Positions 12,201-24,800 of a stretch of DNA of 64,000 bases are shown piece by piece; position 1 is the stretch's first letter, and every line of letters starts with the position of its first letter. Location: the NCBI GenBank assembly GCA_964017045.1, contig OZ024794.1, forward strand, positions 34,887,182 through 34,951,181. Reading direction: 5' to 3'. The notes under the pieces are model-generated. The model made no database searches. It was given only the letters and a program-made list of their open reading frames with translations, and had not been told where the DNA came from. The translations under genes were made by a program, and so were the position numbers. The DNA is from Omphiscola glabra. Its lineage: Eukaryota; Mollusca; Gastropoda; Lymnaeidae.

Positions 12201-15200
12201 TGCCTGCACATCGTCGCTGTTTTACCAACACCACCAAAGATGTTGGGTTGGAGGATACAGAAAAGGAGAACATTCTATCGACGGCTGCAGAAAGTGATTT
12301 GAAATGTTCTCTGAGTCCAGGAGCTGTATCACAGCATTCTAGTCGATGCAACTCGCCGTGCTCTCCTCGTGGTGCAGAAAGACGCTCGCGGTCAACCTCA
12401 CGCCGCTCATGGGCTAGCTCCAGGGGTTCTTTCCGCTCAAATTCTGCTTCATCAGATTGTTCAACTTGCTCAACCTGCAGCAGTAGGTCCTACTGTTCAA
12501 CCTGTACTCAATCATCAATGTCCAGGTCTAGATCCAGGTCTGCTAGCTCATGTCACAGCAGCAGTTCTTCTTCCTGCAGTAGATCTAGGTATGCTAATGT
12601 CTTTGTCATAATTGTTATAATAGTTAGTATCTTAGCATTCTAGTTAACTTGTTGGATTTAATGAACAGTAGGTGATCGCTCTGACACTGACAGACAAAAA
12701 AATTAAAACTTAAAAGAATTTGCATTGTCCATTCTAAAGCATTTAATTTATAAAAGGTCTCCTGTCTGGAGAAGGGAAAGAAGGCTGCGTAGTCATAGGA
12801 CCAGAAGTAGATTTGCACCAAACTGGGAACCCCGATCAAGGTCGAGGTCTCGAAGTCTGATACGCAAGGACCGATCCAGGTAGAAATTGGGTTGTTTTTT
12901 CCCCCCTACCACACTTAAGGTTAATTTCTTTTATAATCTATTTCGCTATATTAAATATCACTATTATTTTCATAGATGCAGCCAAAAGAAAAAAATTATT
13001 CTCTGTAAAGGAATTGAGTTCTTAATATGATCAGTGATAGCTCTATGGAGGCTTGTGTGTCTAGAAATATTGTTGTTTGATTTAAGGTCCAGTCCATCAA
13101 GCCATAGAAAAAAGTCTCACTCGGGGAGCGTAATGTCTGAAAAAAGAAAGGCCAAAGAAATAGAGCGGGAGAAAGCAATGGTATTTTTATTTATTTTTTA
13201 GTTTTGCAGTAGGAATACATCATTTTTATTTTAAGTTTATTTGTATGCTTTTTGTACATAACTAGAATAAGTGGCTTTATTTCACTTTGTTTAAGTCAGT
13301 AAGTTTGTGTATATCACAAGTATATGATTAATTGAAAACATTGCCATAAAAATTCTACAGGAGGAAAGGCGTGTTGTTTATGTCGGTAAAATACCAAATG
13401 CTTTTTCCAAGAAACAGCTGTATCAAAGATTTCAGTGTTTTGGTGAAATTAAAGAGGTTAAGCTGAATTTTAGAGAGCATGGGTAAGCAATAAACAGTAA
13501 TGTAATTAATGTTTAGATGCATTACCACGAGATTAGATAGTTTTGAAGCTGCAGTTGGTGATGGTCATGGTTTAAATAAAGTTAGCATTTCTTTTTTAGG
13601 CTGTGAAAAATTTTCCAAAAGATAAATATTTATTTTTATTTTCTTATCTCATCCAGGGATAACTATGGTTTTGTTACATTTGCCTATGCTTGTGATGCCA
13701 TAGCAGCAAAAGAAAGTATGTATTGTCTATGAGATAATCTTTCTAGTATTAGTAGGTTTTTTAAAATAATTACAAATGTTCTGGCCCAGTTACACTGAGG
13801 CGGATTGTTATACTAAGTTCACATATATAATTGTATGCTATATTTCATATTATGAACTTGATCTTTTTTCTTTTTTTTTTAAATGACTTTTAAAAAAATT
13901 AATAAGCAATTAGATTTAAGCGCATGTCAGTAAGAGATAATACCTGGTGGCACAATCTGTATCCTATTTCATGAAAAATTGTAACAGTGACAGGGCAACT
14001 TGGGTTATGCTGTCTCAGTTTTGAACATATGAAATGTTCTTTTTTTAATTTATTTGTAATTTTTATATGATAAGGGAACAACCGAAAATCACCCTGGACA
14101 TTCACCCAGGCTGAACATCCATTTCTTCAAGTATTCACTTTGGCAAATCTTGTCTCTACAGCTGCAGATCTAAATTCTGATAATTATTTGAAACTTGAAG
14201 TTTTAGTTTTTGCATATTAAAATGGGTGGATAGGAGTTTATATCCCACCAAAACCCAAAAAGAAAGGAACATCAGCTGCTCAATACTAACTTTATATCCA
14301 CACATTCTAACATGTCTATATCTTTCCCAAATGGATAAATCACAATTCCGTCCAATTTTTTTCCTCTCTCTTTGCAGAGATCAATAGTAATTTATTAAAA
14401 ATGGATTCACATGATGAAGTTGATAGCAATTTATCGAATTATAGATAATTAATCTGTTAATTATGCTAGCTGTAGTAGTAGTAATACAGATTCTTGTATT
14501 TGAATTAATAAAGTATAGTCAATATCATCCAACCTTACAAGGTTATTGGGTTTACTGACTTATACCATTATTTTTCACTCTTGACATGTGCATATAAAAT
14601 GTTATAAGTAGATGTTCGCATTTACGCACGTATAATACATTTTTCATTACTGGTAAGCTATATATTGTTATAGGCCTACTAAGCCTAGGCATCCATTCAG
14701 CAATCGAGCACTCATGTCATCTGTGCATAACATCTTAATTTTATCGGCATGACTGCAGTTCATTTGAATATAATTAAATTAAAGGATTTTGACATTCTAA
14801 TTATTTTAAGTCATTTGTGTAATTTGTATTATGTCATTTGATAAACATATCGCTATATATGTAGACATGGAATTATAAGTGGTATGTGTTATATGCCATA
14901 ATATACTGTAAGTTTCATCATGAATAATTTACAAATAGTACGGTACATGTATTCATATTTTGCAAAACTTGTCCTAAAAAACTTGGATTTTGCACCCAGT
15001 GAAAATGTGTACCCGGTTGCTCCGTAGTGATATTAACATTTGTAACAATTCAAACCATTTTTTTCTTATTGCAGGAGGGAACAACACGCCAGATGTACAC
15101 AAGTTTGATCTCTGTTTTGGAGGAAGGAGACGTTTTTGTCCTGATCAGTATGCTGACTTGGGTAAGAAAATCAGCTGCTACAAACCTAGCAAATTGCTCT

Positions 15201-15482
15201 TTGATAGACATTTTAATGGATGCCATCCTGAGCAATGCTTGGGATTAAATTCCTTTTACCAGCCACGCCCAATGTTTTCCACTGTGTTGGATTCATCATC
15301 ATAAGTAATGAATGTATTGACAACACAAAGTGCAGCAAGAAAATTGTTTTTTTTTTTTCATTTTAGATGGTAACAATGAAATAGAGGAAGAGTATGCTCC
15401 ATTACCCAAGAGAGATCCAGATGAAATAGATTACGCTGCTCTCCTGAAACAACACAGCACTCAACAACGAAAGAAAAAATGA
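9262..15482 (+). CDS. PPRC1-like: PGC-1 family transcriptional coactivator (PPRC1/PGC-1/Spargel type)
   Basis: Eleven coding exons join with consistent phases: 9262-9319, 9714-9761, 9930-9984, 10532-10572, 10935-12588, 12757-12879, 13087-13180, 13361-13482, 13657-13715, 15075-15161, 15367-15482. The product is 818 residues, close to the usual size of PGC-1 alpha. Features in order: LVSLL (26-30), an LxxLL nuclear-receptor box; DHDY (292-295), the HCF-1-binding tetrapeptide of this family; an RS-rich region (about 536-660); an RRM (692-750) with VVYVGKI and DNYGFVTF as RNP2 and RNP1; then FDLCFGGRRRFC and DYAALLKQ, a tail typical of PGC-1 proteins. The family co-activates nuclear receptors and NRF-type factors that drive mitochondrial genes, in the nucleus. 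The frame is open upstream of the ATG as far as the acceptor at 9239, so an earlier start cannot be excluded. No breaks are seen. Confidence 0.9.
10935..12588 (+). CDS. PPRC1-like: PGC-1 family gene, large central exon 5
   Basis: This 1654-bp exon encodes residues 68-619: a low-complexity Ser/Thr/Pro-rich middle, the DHDY HCF-1 motif (11606-11617) in an acidic Ser context (ESDHDYCFF), several acidic patches, and the start of the RS domain (SRCNSPCSPR...). It is bounded by TTTTTAG|CT and AG|GTATGC. The open frame runs on past the donor to 12643, but the RS domain resumes in frame at 12757, which argues for the splice. Confidence 0.88.
13361..13715 (+). CDS. PPRC1-like: PGC-1 family gene, RRM exons 8 and 9
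   Basis: Exon 8 (13361-13482) and exon 9 (13657-13715) together encode the RNA-recognition motif. RNP2 is VVYVGKI, a helix KKQLYQRFQCFGEI follows, and RNP1 is DNYGFVTF across the splice junction in the GGG codon. A 1.36-kb intron with no coding evidence follows before the tail exons at 15075. Confidence 0.88.
15075..15482 (+). CDS. PPRC1-like: PGC-1 family gene, C-terminal tail exons 10 and 11
   Basis: Exon 10 (15075-15161) encodes HKFDLCFGGRRRFC and DQYADL. Exon 11 (15367-15482) encodes an acidic stretch, DPDEIDYAALLKQ and a basic end RKKK before TGA. This block after the RRM is diagnostic for PGC-1 alpha, beta and PPRC1 and separates them from ordinary SR proteins. Confidence 0.88.
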
Positions 15483-18120
15483 CAAGATATATGTGTGCAC
15501 TTAAATGGGAATTTTGTTATTTTAATTGTGTCACTTGACATACACTTTTCTATTTTTCTGTGTGTTAATTTGTTACATGTTTTCAAAAAGAAATTATAAC
15601 CTTTCTGTCTTCTTGTTTCCAAGAAAGTTTTTGGATGATCTACTTGCTTCAAAGTACAAAACACTTAACAGTGCATAACAGTGGGGGAAAACATTGATCA
15701 TTTCTGTACTCATCTGATTCTTTGATCGTAATATTGTATACAGGTATTGACGATTGGCTTGTAAAGGTTATCAGTAATCTGTCTTCCAAATTTATTGATC
15801 ATAATTTTTTGATAGTACCACCATGCTCTGCGCTCAAAGGTTATTTGCAATTTTAAAATCCATTGGTATTTGAAGCTTAGTATAATGTTTACTTGTGACT
15901 CAGTTTAAACTGGAAAATGCATTTGCCTTATAAAACTTCAATTCAGTAATGACTTTTGATAAGGGGACATCTATAGTTGCACGCACCAGTTGTATGGACA
16001 TTGTAATTGTACAATATTAACCGGTTAACGGGGTTTAGATTTTATATTGTTTACAGATACAGTATCTGAGTGGCATTTTCAAAAGTATAAGACAAGATAA
16101 ATTTAAAGCCATCCTTTGTAAACTAAAAAGCCAGAGTCCTCTGCCATTAAGTGTTAAAATATCCGTCCATCTAAACCAGGCACCATTTGAATGCAGGTAA
16201 CAAAGAGCGTTGGTACATGTATATTGAGGTTATGCACAGACGGCATCATAGGAGATGAGAGGGATTAGATTAAGTGTCTGGCTGTTGGTGCTGGGAACTG
16301 TACGTTGAATTAGTACCGGTAATATAAAAGAACAGAGCTGACTGACAGGAAAATGGATACATTATCCCTTTTTTTGTATCAAGCTACTTTACAGATGGAT
16401 TCTGCCCTGAATGACAGTCAATTATAACTACTGAAAGTGAAAGACAAATTTTGTTACGGTACATCAGAACAGTGCCCTCCCCTAACCCAAGGCTAGCACT
16501 ACTAGCAGGGTAAAACTATTATCTGTCTGTGAAAAGTTTGTTAGCTGTGAGAAACTAAATACTTACTAGTAAATATTACAAGTATTTAATTTAGTTGCTC
16601 TACTAAAGACTGATTTCTGTGGCTTTTCTTTGCTTAAAATATCATTTTTCTACTTTTGTATTAGCATCTTGCTGGCCAACTTAACCCTCCCCCATTCCTA
16701 TGACCTCAATTTTTCATACCCTGTGTGTAATTAGTGTAATGATGTTAACTACTGTTGATATTTGATGTAATTGTTAACTAATAATAATTAGATTGAGACA
16801 GTTGATGGTTTTTTGATGTCACAGTTTTATTGTTCAGTTTCAAACGTTGAGTCCCAACAATGAGCTCCGTGCTGTAGGCAATTATTTCGGTACAGTCATT
16901 AGCTACAGGTGTAATAGTGGGTTCGCTTCAATATCAACTATCTATAATCAACTGAGGCGATGGCCTTTAGTTTCCATCGGATGTGTTCCATCCACAGATT
17001 GGAGGGCTTGTGATGTTTAGAATTATGTTTGCCAATTTACTTAATGAAATTTGTATGTTCATTTCTGTGAGCTTAAATCTGATTATTTTTCTTAAGAGCA
17101 TTTTTTTGTTGGTCTGTTATTTTATTGTATGGATATCAAAAAGGCATGTCATGAAAATTAAAGTTTGTGTATGTCTATGTATATTTTGGGCATTTGGTCA
17201 ATTTATTCGTCCAGTTTACTGGCCAAGACTAGATCTGGAAATAATGGAAGAAAGAAAATACACAACAAAGAACTTCTATTAGCCGTTTGTTTCACATGTC
17301 GATTAAATTTAGAAAAATAGGATGTGTATATTTGAAAGTTTCAGTATGGGATTATCCATATATTAATTACATACCACCTTGGGGATGGGAAGGCTGGTTG
17401 AATTAAGAGATTTTGCTTAGGGGTGGGGGGGGGGTGAAAGGGTGTGTGTTTGAGGGGGGTGTCTTGATATAATGTGTATTCACACACATTTGATGCCGGT
17501 AGTCCTATAAATTTGTCACGGCTGTGTTTCTATAATTTCGTTATAAGTTATAGCTGTATTGATTGCGTTTTCAGGAAATGAATTCAGATATTGCATCAGT
17601 AATATTTAGCCTTGTGAAAAACTATAGTCACATGTGTGTGACAAAATTTGTGACAGTTATTACGTTTTGCTGAACCAAAAGGGAGAGTTTGTAAATATAT
17701 TTTTTTGTTGTAAAGGTGAGGCGATGGCCAGATACTGATTTGTACGTTCCGGTACAGAAAGGGGCGGCGGGGGGGGGGCAGATTTAAGTATGAATTTTGC
17801 GTATCTACGTAATAATATATTATGGACTCCGTTCAATCTTTCACAGTAATGATGTATCCATCATATATTTGATCAAAAGCTGAGTATCCTTTGTAATTTG
17901 TGGGATTACCTGTCTTGAATCTGATGAAGAGAGTCATATATTTTTTACCTCTTATCTATTGGCTGAAGTAAAGAGCTACCCCATCACGTATTGATGTTCT
18001 AACTTTGCCTGTGTTGGGTGACAAGTGTTCCATCTATAACACAGAGCTAGATGACTTGTTTGTATTTCTATTCGTTTGTTATATGCTTAACAATAAACAG
18101 TTTTGATCTTCATTAAAAAA
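15483..18120 (+). other. Probable 3' UTR or downstream flank of the PGC-1 family gene
   Basis: No further coding exon is recognisable. The first convincing AATAAA I see on the plus strand after the stop is at 18092, so a UTR of about 2.6 kb is possible. The 99-codon open frame at 16983 has no family resemblance or splice context and is treated as chance. Confidence 0.4.
18092..18097 (+). terminator. Candidate poly(A) signal AATAAA for the PGC-1 family gene
   Basis: An AATAAA hexamer followed by a T/G-containing stretch (CAGTTTTGATCTT). It is assigned to the upstream gene only by position. Confidence 0.35.
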
Positions 18121-18189
18121 GAATGGGATTTAAATCATGTGCTTTTAAAATTTTGTTTTTAAAATATGGCCGTCTACTAACTAACTTAC

Positions 18190-18665
18190 TTAAGAAAATC
18201 AGCAGACCATCGAGTCGAGGCTAATAAAGTCTTCCCCAGCACACCTCCACCGCCCCCAACTGGCATTCAACCACTCCCCCAGTGGTCTCTATTCCAGTCA
18301 GGCCGCGAAGCGGCATGCCGAGGGCTCCCCGCCCCTGAGACAGCCCCACCCACCCTTCCACTTGATTGACTATGCGAGTGAGGCCGCATCAGAGAAGGGA
18401 CGCCTGGCCAGCCGGGGTGATGCTTACACAGCAGCCGGGCCGGACTTCCTTGGGCTGGGGTGGATACAATTTACGTCTCTAAAGCCCCCCCTACCCACCC
18501 CGGGGGGACTCGTAGGTGTTAACAGACGCCCTCTAATAGTGGTTTTCTGCGGCATGACTAATTCACACCGCAGCTGGGAAGTGATAAAAAGAGAGGTTGC
18601 CTAGGAGCAGTACCCTCAAGACTGCATATTTGGAATCATCGGCTAGGGTCGCCACACTCGCCGTC
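18190..18665 (-). repeat. GC-rich dispersed element, copy 1
   Basis: This GC-rich block shares sequence, in opposite orientation, with 34505-35210. Shared landmarks include GACGCCCTCTAA, CTAATTCAC, GGTTGCCTAGGAGCAG and GCATATTT-GAATCATCG (18523-18643 here). Its class is not recognised; it could be the 3' part of a LINE or a composite SINE. The orientation label is arbitrary. The 80-codon open frame inside is not protein-like. Confidence 0.6.
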
Positions 18666-20829
18666 TACTAAAACAACCTATTAATTATTGTGAACTTCTG
18701 AACACCTTGCACGGCACCTGCTTAAAAAAAAAGCACTACTACCAAGTGACGTCCTTCAAATTCCTAGCGCTGCACTAGCCAAAAAGGCTGAGAACCACCG
18801 CACTATGGTGACTGGATTCATTTATTGTATTTGTATCAATAATTTTTCAAAATCCCAGCAGTGGATGCAAACTGCTCATGAAATTAAAAAGTAGAAAACA
18901 GATGATTCGCACAACTGGGCCCACCCGGTTGACTGACAAAAACAACAGAATTGTCAACTAAAAGCGGAAACTTTTTTTCTAATATATGTACACTAAGTTA
19001 ACTTGAATAAACTCCCTGTTAAGCTTTCCTAGTCACATCTATACCTATTACTACTTAAGGTATTATAAGTTAATACTAATATAGAGCAATATAAAAATAT
19101 ATATAATATAACATTCTTTTTTTATATTAATGGCAAATGGATAGGTAAAATTCTTACAACAATGTTCCACCAACAGCAGCTGTAAGTCGGCAAAATTGAT
19201 GTCATTTGTAATGGATTTTAAAATAAATATAGAAACTTGAAATACAAGATTTAGACAACATCAATGCACCGGCCCTTAATACAAAGTGTATCCTATAAAT
19301 CCTTAGTAAAATGTAATATACAGCAATGTGGGGCTGAACATTTGACAAAACATGCATAAGGGTCATCCATTAGTCAAGTCAACAATTTTTAAGCTAATTT
19401 TTACCCAGCCCCACACACACCGTTGTCAACAACTGTCAAATTTTCAATGACCCCCCGCCCCCCAAGTAATTATGTCGACATTTTATACAACCCCCGCCCT
19501 CAACCCCCCAAAAAAATAATTTAAAAAGTTGAATTATATTCTAAATACATTTTACTTTGTGCTGATGTGTTTTAATGACACAAAATTGTAGGAAAAACAT
19601 GTGATCACATCTTTAGCTTGTTAATCAAGTTTAAAAAGTTTTTACACTTAAATTGTATAATGTAGAATCAATGAAAAGGTTGTTAAAGACTAAATATCAT
19701 TGTTTGTGAAGTATAAATATGATTATTGAAATTATTGTCAGTGAAGCTGACAGTTATAGTTATAGTATAGTTTCCAAGCTGCTATCATATCATCTTCCCG
19801 TGGAGTAGCCAGGTGTTGCTCTATCGTAACAATGAGCTCCATGGACATTATTTGCACACGCACACACCCCTCCCCCCCCCCCCCCACGAATTTGCAGCTT
19901 TCATTTAAATTGCTATGTACTTTGGCGCCTCCAGTAATAAACAACTTATCAAGCTGACCAAGTTTAGTAGTTTTGACCCCCCCCCCTGAAAAAACCCTGA
20001 AATGACGCCCCTGATGGACATAGTCTTATAGTTATAGTAGCTGATTTATCATTTTCATCTTACGGAAACTGATATACCAGACAAGTCAATTTCATCCTCA
20101 TCTAACCATTCAGCAATTAAAATAGAAGCCGTGTCGGTGTGAGCAATAATTGTCATAAGCGCTCTGTCTCCTTGCAAAATTTGATAGAATGTGATAATCG
20201 GAAACGAGTCTATGTGCCAAGGTTAAGAGCCGTCCGAAGATTATGCCAACCATTCAGCCACCCACGAACAAAAGCGAAGTCAACATCTATTGAAAAAGTG
20301 GTCTGGCTTCTATAATTTCACCATCAACATTTTATTTCTGTGTTCATATAAGTGAAAATTTTACGAGAATGAAATTATGAGCTCGATAGCCTTTTATAAA
20401 AAATAAAAAATAAAAACTTTATTTGCATTTTTGTATGCCTGAAAATATTATAATAATAATAAATATATTTCTTCTAGCTAATGTTTTTTCCAACCAAATT
20501 GTGTCAGCACCAGCATAACTTAAGTTCTAAGACTCAGGAACGGTGCTGAAGGGGGTACGAACCCTTTCGCAAATTAAAATTTCCCGGGCTTTAGATGTTA
20601 AATACCCCGGCCGATATGATATTAACTAATTAAGTCACGTCAAATTAATGCGGGGTCTTACTCGTCATGATGGGACAGGTCGAATTGATTCTGGGTCTTA
20701 CTGGTCATAAGTGGACACATTATAGCGGGTGTTTGTTCACTTGCTTAGCGTCCGACATTCTACTCCTTGTTTTTACTCTAACTGTTGAATTGTCCTGAGC
20801 TGAATTACCTACTGGCGCAGTTGTACTAA
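18666..20829. other. Intergenic, no gene seen
   Basis: AT-rich sequence with several poly-C tracts (19452, 19871, 19978). A GACGCCCCTG end near 20005 resembles a hAT inverted terminus, but its partner and target duplication were not found. No coding evidence. Confidence 0.4.
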
Positions 20830-21066
20830 TCTCACGATTGTCGTCTCATGGTTGTCGTCTCATGGTAGTCGTCTCATGGTAGTGATCTCATGGTTGTCGT
20901 CTCATGGTTGTCATCTCATGGTTGTCATCTCACAGTTGTCATCTCATGGTTTTCATCTCACGATTGTCATCTAATGGTTGTCATCTCATGGTTGTCATCT
21001 CATGGTTGTCATCTCATGGTTTTCATCTCACGGTTGTCATCTCATGGTTGTCATCTCATGGTTGCC
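20830..21066. repeat. 14-bp minisatellite, about 17 copies
   Basis: The unit is GTTGTCATCTCATG with single-base variants. The two overlapping 63-codon frames here are translations of this array, offset by one unit, and are not genes. Confidence 0.9.
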
Positions 21067-21267
21067 ACGCTCTTAAAATAATCTGCATAGTGTAAACAAA
21101 GAATTCAATTTTCGGACGGTAATTGGGCGGCTAATTAAACACAAAAGTTGACTTCTTCATCGTCATTGTCTTCATGGTAACAACGTATCGTTCAACTGAC
21201 AATGTTGACAATCCATTCAATCGAAGCCGGGGCATTGATGGTCTAAAGGAAATTTTTAACAATTTTA

Positions 21268-21467
21268 ATTTAGAACAACGGTTCTCAACCTGGGGGGTCG
21301 CGACCCCTTTGGGGGTCGAATGACCCTTACACAGGGGTTGCCTTAGACCACAGTAAAAAGTTATGAAGTATCAAGGTAAATAATTGTGTGGTTGGGGGTC
21401 GCCACAACATGAGGAACTGTATTAAAGGGTCGTGGCATTATGATGGTTGAGAACCACTGATTTAGAA
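21268..21467 (+). mobile_element. SPIN-like hAT MITE, copy 1
   Basis: The element (21276-21459, 184 bp) starts CAACGGTTCTCAACC and ends GGTTGAGAACCACTG. It is flanked by a perfect octamer duplication ATTTAGAA (21268-21275 and 21460-21467). Internal landmarks (GACCCCTTTGGGGGTCGAA, AGGAACTGTATTAAAGGGTC) match the non-autonomous SPIN (Space Invaders) hAT family as I remember its consensus. It is too short to encode a transposase. Confidence 0.8.
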
Positions 21468-21861
21468 CAAAATATATTTTTTGCACTTGATGCGGTGACC
21501 GGCACTGTCACCATTATTTCGAACACGGTTCCGAAAAGAATATGCAAGCGGCAGAATCAACTGACGATTCTTTAATGATGTTTGTACTCCTGGAATAATT
21601 TCTCTAACATCTAATAAGTCCTCACCATATATATCCCGTAAATTACAACTCCCCAAAGTCGTGTCCCAATACACACAATGTTTGCTGAAATCAAACAAAA
21701 TCATAGAACGGAGCTGCTGAGTATCATATAGATTATAGAAGGCCCAGAGTGTCAAAATACAGCTGTTGTATTTGCTGGAAACTTGTCTTCAAGGATCCTA
21801 ACATCTTGTCTACTGCTACCAACCACAAGAAATATTATATCATGAAAGATTCTCCAGACTT

Positions 21862-24800
21862 CTGTTGTGGCTCGTCTATAGATTCATATTCAAACTGCCC
21901 ATTTCTTTGCCTAGTCTGGCTTATTTGAACTGTTGTGGCTCGTCTATAGATTCATATTCAAACAGCCCATTTCTTCGCCTAGTCTGGCTTATTTGAACTG
22001 TTGTGGCTCGTCTATAGATTCATATTCAAACTGCCCATTTCTTTGCCTAGTCTGGCTTATTTGAACTGTTGTGGCTCGTCTCTAGATTCATATTCAAACT
22101 GCCCATTTCTTTGCCTAGTCTGGCTTATTTGAACTGTTGTGGCTCGTCTATAGATTCATATTCAAACTGCCCATTTCTTTGCCTAGTCTGGCTTATTTGA
22201 ACTGTTGTGGCTCGTCTCTAGATTCATATTCAAACTGCCCATTTCTTTGCCTAGTCTGGCTTATTTGAACTGTTGTGGCTCGTCTATAGATTCATATTCA
22301 AACTGCCCATTTCCTCGCCTAGTCTGGCTTATTTGAACTGTTGTGGCTCGTCTATAGATTCATATTCAAACTGCCCATTTCTTTGCCTAGTCTGGCTTAT
22401 TTGAACTGTTGTGGCTTGTCTCTAGATTCATATTCAAACTGCCCATTTCTTTGCCTAGTCTGGCTTATTTGAACTGTTGTGGCTCGTCTATAGATTCATA
22501 TTCAAACTGCCCATTTCTTTGCCTAGTCTGGCTTATTTGAACTGTTGTGGCTCGTCTATAGATTCATATTCAAACTGCCCATTTCTTTGCATAGTCTGGC
22601 TTATTTGAACTGTTGTGGCTCGTCTATAGATTCATATTCAAACTGCCCATTTCTTTGCCTAGTCTGGCTTATTTGAACTGTTGTGGCTCGTCTCTAGATT
22701 CATATTCAAACTGCCCATTTCTTTGCCTAGTCTGGCTTATTTGAACTGTTGTGGCTCGTCTATAGATTCATATTCAAAACCCATTTCTTTGCCTAGTCTG
22801 GCTTATTTGAACTGTTGTGGCTCGTCTATAGATTCATATTCAAACTGCCCATTTCTTTGCCTAGTCTGGCTTATTTGAACTGTTGTGGCTCGTCTCTAGA
22901 TTCATATTCAAACTGCCCATTTCTTTGCCTAGTCTGGCTTATTTGAACTGTTGTGGCTCGTCTATAGATTCATATTCAAACTGCCCATTTCTTTGCCTAG
23001 TCTAGCTTATTTGAACTGTTGTGGCTCGTCTATAGATTCATATTCAAACTGCCCATTTCTTTGCCTAGTCTGGCTTATTTGAACTGTTGTGGCTCGTCTC
23101 TAGATTCATATTCAAACTGCCCATTTCTTTGCCTAGTCTGGCTTATTTGAACTGTTGTGGCTCGTCTATAGATTCATATTCAAACTGCCCATTTCTTTGC
23201 CTAGTCTGGCTTATTTGAACTGTTGTGGCTCGTCTCTAGATTCATATTCAAACTGCCCATTTCTTCGCCTAGTCTGGCTTATTTGAACTGTTGTGGCTCG
23301 TCTCTAGATTCATATTCAAACTGCCCATTTCTTTGCCTAGTCTGGCTTATTTGAACTGTTGTGGCTCGTCTATAGATTCATATTCAAACTACCCATTTCT
23401 TTGCCTAGTCTGGCTTATTTGAACTGTTGTGGCTCGTCTATAGATTCATATTCAAACTGCCCATTTCTTTGCCTAGTCTGGCTTATTTGAACTGTTGTGG
23501 CTCGTCTATAGATTCATATTCAAACTACCCATTGCCTCGCCTAGTCTGGCTTATTTGAACTGTTGTGGCTCGTCTATAGATTCATATTCAAACTGCCCAT
23601 TTCTTTGCCTAGTCTGGCTTATTTGAACTGTTGTGGCTTGTCTCTAGATTCATATTCAAACTGCCCATTTCTTTGCCTAGTCTGGCTTATTTGAACTGTT
23701 GTGGCTCGTCTATAGATTCATATTCAAACTGCCCATTTCTTTGCCTAGTCTGGCTTATTTGAACTGTTGTGGCTCGTCTATAGATTCATATTCAAACTGC
23801 CCATTTCTTTGCCTAGTCTGGCTTATTTGAACTGTTGTGGCTCGTCTATAGATTCATATTCAAACTGCCCATTTCTTTGCCTAGTCTGGCTTATTTGAAC
23901 TGTTGTGGCTCGTCTCTAGATTCATATTCAAACTGCCCATTTCTTTGCCTAGTCTGGCTTATTTGAACTGTTGTGGCTCGTCTATAGATTCATATTCAAA
24001 ACCCATTTCTTTGCCTAGTCTGGCTTATTTGAACTGTTGTGGCTCGTCTATAGATTCATATTCAAACTGCCCATTTCTTTGCCTAGTCTGGCTTATTTGA
24101 ACTGTTGTGGCTCGTCTCTAGATTCATATTCAAACTGCCCATTTCTTTGCCTAGTCTGGCTTATTTGAACTGTTGTGGCTCGTCTATAGATTCATATTCA
24201 AACTGCCCATTTCTTTGCCTAGTCTGGCTTATTTGAACTGTTGTGGCTCGTCTATAGATTCATATTCAAACTGCCCATTTCTTTGCCTAGTCTGGCTTAT
24301 TTGAACTGTTGTGGCTCGTCTCTAGATTCATATTCAAACTGCCCATTTCTTTGCCTAGTCTGGCTTATTTGAACTGTTGTGGCTCGTCTATAGATTCATA
24401 TTCAAACTGCCCATTTCTTTGCCTAGTCTGGCTTATTTGAACTGTTGTGGCTCGTCTATAGATTCATATTCAAACTGACCATTTCTTTGCCTAGTCTGGC
24501 TTATTTGAACTGTTGTGGCTCGTCTATAGATTCATATTCAAACTGCCCATTTCTTTGCCTAGTCTGGCTTATTTGAACTGTTGTGGCTCGTCTCTAGATT
24601 CATATTCAAACTGCCCATTTCTTTGCCTAGTCTGGTTTATTTGAACTGTTGTGGCTCGTCTATAGATTCATATTCAAACTGCCCATTTCTTTGCCTAGTC
24701 TGGCTTATTTGAACTGTTGTGGCTCGTCTATATATTCATATTCAAATTGCCCATTTCTTTGCCTAGTCTGGCTTATTTGAACTGTTGTGGCTCGTCTATA

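Noticed and set aside
12589..12643. Readthrough end of the large PGC-1 exon as the true C-terminus
   Set aside because: A hydrophobic tail would replace the RS domain, while RS, RRM and tail exons continue in frame from 12757. It could still be an intron-retention product.
16983..17282. 99-codon frame after the PGC-1 gene
   Set aside because: Hydrophobic, AT-driven composition, no family resemblance, and it lies in the probable 3' UTR.
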